Shown: piece by piece, positions 4,860 through 5,752 of the stretch
Layout of the letters: every line of letters starts with the position of its first letter
How positions within the stretch are numbered: position 1 is the first letter of the stretch
Assembly (NCBI GenBank): GCA_900538885.1
Contig: UQAI01000075.1
Span: 1 to 5,752, forward strand
Origin: an uncultured Mollicutes bacterium
Lineage (GTDB): Bacteria; Bacillota_I; Bacilli_A; ML615J-28; CAG-313
Reading direction: 5' to 3'
Length of the DNA stretch: 5,752 bases
Notes under the pieces: model-generated
What the model saw: only the letters and a program-made list of their open reading frames with translations
Told to the model about the DNA's origin: nothing
Databases searched by the model: none
Made by a program: the position numbers and the translations under genes

Positions 4860-5752
4860 CTATTCTATTCTCTTTTTTCTAATTAATAAAACAAATCCCG
4901 CAACTACTAAAGAATTCATTATACATCTGAAAGCATTACTTAAATTACAATTCATTCCTTGTGAAACTCTTGGAATATCTCTTTCTTTTAAATGTTCATG
5001 ACAGACTGTACATTCTTTATGTTTATGTCCTTTTGCATTAGTTGTTGCTTCAACATCAACAATCCAATCACTTTCTGTATGGCCTAAAGCAGGTAGCTCT
5101 TCATAATTACTATAATCACATCTACTACATGTATCATATTCAGTGTGGCCTACTTCAGTACATGTTGGTTCTAATTTTTCATGATGGATTAAATCATGAC
5201 CTAACATAGGTATAACTGTAATTATTTCTTCTCCACAATTATCACACTTACCCTTATCATATCCATTAGCCTCACATGTAGGATCCAAATGTTCGATAGT
5301 TTCACCAATATTATGTCCAACTTTATCTATTACTTCAGTAACAAGTGTCTTATGACAAACTGTACATTCTTTATGTTTTGAACCATCTACTAAGCAAGTT
5401 GAATTTTTATCGATTATCCAATTAGATTCTTTATGTCCAAGTGATGGTAACTCTTTAAAGGTTGTGTAATCACATCTACTACATGTATCATATTCAGTGT
5501 GACCCTTTGTTGTACATGTTGGATCTAACATTTCATGATGGATTAAATCATGACCTAATTTATTAATTACTTCAGTAACAAGTGTCTTATGACAAACTGT
5601 ACATTCTTTATGTTTTGAACCATCTACTAAGCAAGTTGAATCTTTATCGATTATCCAATCACTTTCTTTATGTCCAAGTGATGGTAACTCTTTAAAGGTT
5701 GTATAATCACATCTACTACATGTATCATATTCTGTATGACCAGACGCAGTAC
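4860..5752 (-). CDS. Partial cell-surface protein with cysteine-rich CxxC/GH repeats and C-terminal membrane anchor
   Basis: Only the C-terminal 296 or so residues are present: the frame stays open to the right edge, so ATG 5529-5531 is an internal methionine. The visible part is a chain of seven units of about 38-40 residues (the first cut by the edge, the last shorter), each following PTC-x-x-x-G-(H/Y)...C-x-x-C...LGH. Two unit types alternate: HTEYDTCSRCDY...ELPSLGH and KHKECTVCHK...VGH. A third type (GKCDNCGEE) occurs once. After the last unit come a short linker, a hydrophobic segment (about CIMNSLVVAGFVLLI) and RKKRIE, the usual membrane-stop ending. There is no LPxTG motif, so sortase attachment is not indicated. 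Such repeats are frequent at the C-termini of large secreted proteins of Bacillota, where they probably act as stalks or spacers; cysteine triplets and histidines could bind metal or form disulfides. The functional N-terminal domain lies outside the window. Confidence 0.88.
   Translation of the reverse strand, partial: TASGHTEYDTCSRCDYTTFKELPSLGHKESDWIIDKDSTCLVDGSKHKECTVCHKTLVTEVINKLGHDLIHHEMLDPTCTTKGHTEYDTCSRCDYTTFKELPSLGHKESNWIIDKNSTCLVDGSKHKECTVCHKTLVTEVIDKVGHNIGETIEHLDPTCEANGYDKGKCDNCGEEIITVIPMLGHDLIHHEKLEPTCTEVGHTEYDTCSRCDYSNYEELPALGHTESDWIVDVEATTNAKGHKHKECTVCHEHLKERDIPRVSQGMNCNLSNAFRCIMNSLVVAGFVLLIRKKRIE
4965..5752 (-). repeat. Tandem cysteine-rich repeats, including near-identical 237-bp copies
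   Basis: Protein units, N to C: 5643-5752 (cut), 5526-5642, 5406-5525, 5286-5405, 5172-5285, 5055-5171 and about 4965-5054. At DNA level 5331-5515 and 5568-5752 match at about 172 of 185 positions by hand count, with a 237-bp (79-codon) period, so two units were copied together recently. The block 5139-5185 is likewise close to 5500-5546. The last unit has ATT-N in place of the first PTC cysteine, and the unit at 5172-5285 is of a different type that breaks the alternation. Confidence 0.9.

Noticed and set aside
5529..5531. ATG as the start of the repeat protein
   Set aside because: The frame continues upstream with near-identical repeat units to the window edge; no ribosome site precedes it, so it is an internal Met.
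4860..5752. Cysteine repeats as a CRISPR array or non-coding repeat
   Set aside because: The period is a multiple of three, the frame is open throughout, and differences are those of protein repeats; no spacer structure.

Overview
The window is a strongly AT-rich stretch in which every supported gene lies on the minus strand, so transcription runs from the right edge to the left. It suggests a low-GC Bacillota bacterium, perhaps near the Erysipelotrichia or Mollicutes branches or a gut clostridium. The grounds are composition, clear Shine-Dalgarno sites complementary to the 16S 3' end, TGG-type extended -10 promoters, a Gram-positive-style lipoprotein signal, YwaF-type membrane proteins and a surface protein with CxxC/GH repeats. 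All eight stop codons are TAA or TAG. Tryptophan is read from TGG and nothing requires a changed code. The host cannot be named more closely from this sequence.

Right to left, the layout is as follows. (1) 4860-5752 is the 3' part of a cell-surface protein made of about 40-residue cysteine-rich repeats, ending in a membrane anchor. It runs off the right edge without a start and is closed by a small hairpin. (2) 3254-4764 is a three-gene operon with a good promoter (4792-4820). It holds two tandem paralogous helical proteins of unknown function, with four matching cysteines, and then an FMN reductase / iron-sulfur flavoprotein-like gene whose start overlaps the gene before it. A strong terminator (3207-3239) ends it. 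(3) 1503-3097 is a tightly spaced pair of polytopic membrane proteins of the YwaF/TIGR02206 (TMEM164-like) type behind an extended -10 promoter. (4) 569-1402 is a lipoprotein gene with its own promoter, overlaid by two AT-rich dyads centred one helical turn apart, and a terminator whose hairpin begins inside the last codons. (5) 122-487 is a small three-helix membrane protein followed by a terminator. (6) 1-75 holds no gene but has an extended -10 promoter pointing out of the left edge.

Most products are envelope proteins: a repeat surface protein, two YwaF-like membrane proteins, a lipoprotein and a small membrane protein. The cytosolic three-gene operon is separate, and its probable theme is redox or metal chemistry, judged from the cysteine content of all three products. 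No mobile element, CRISPR array, tRNA or rRNA was seen. The parts most worth following are the paralogue pair coupled to a flavoprotein, the unequal YwaF pair, the operator-like dyads and the near-identical 237-bp repeats.
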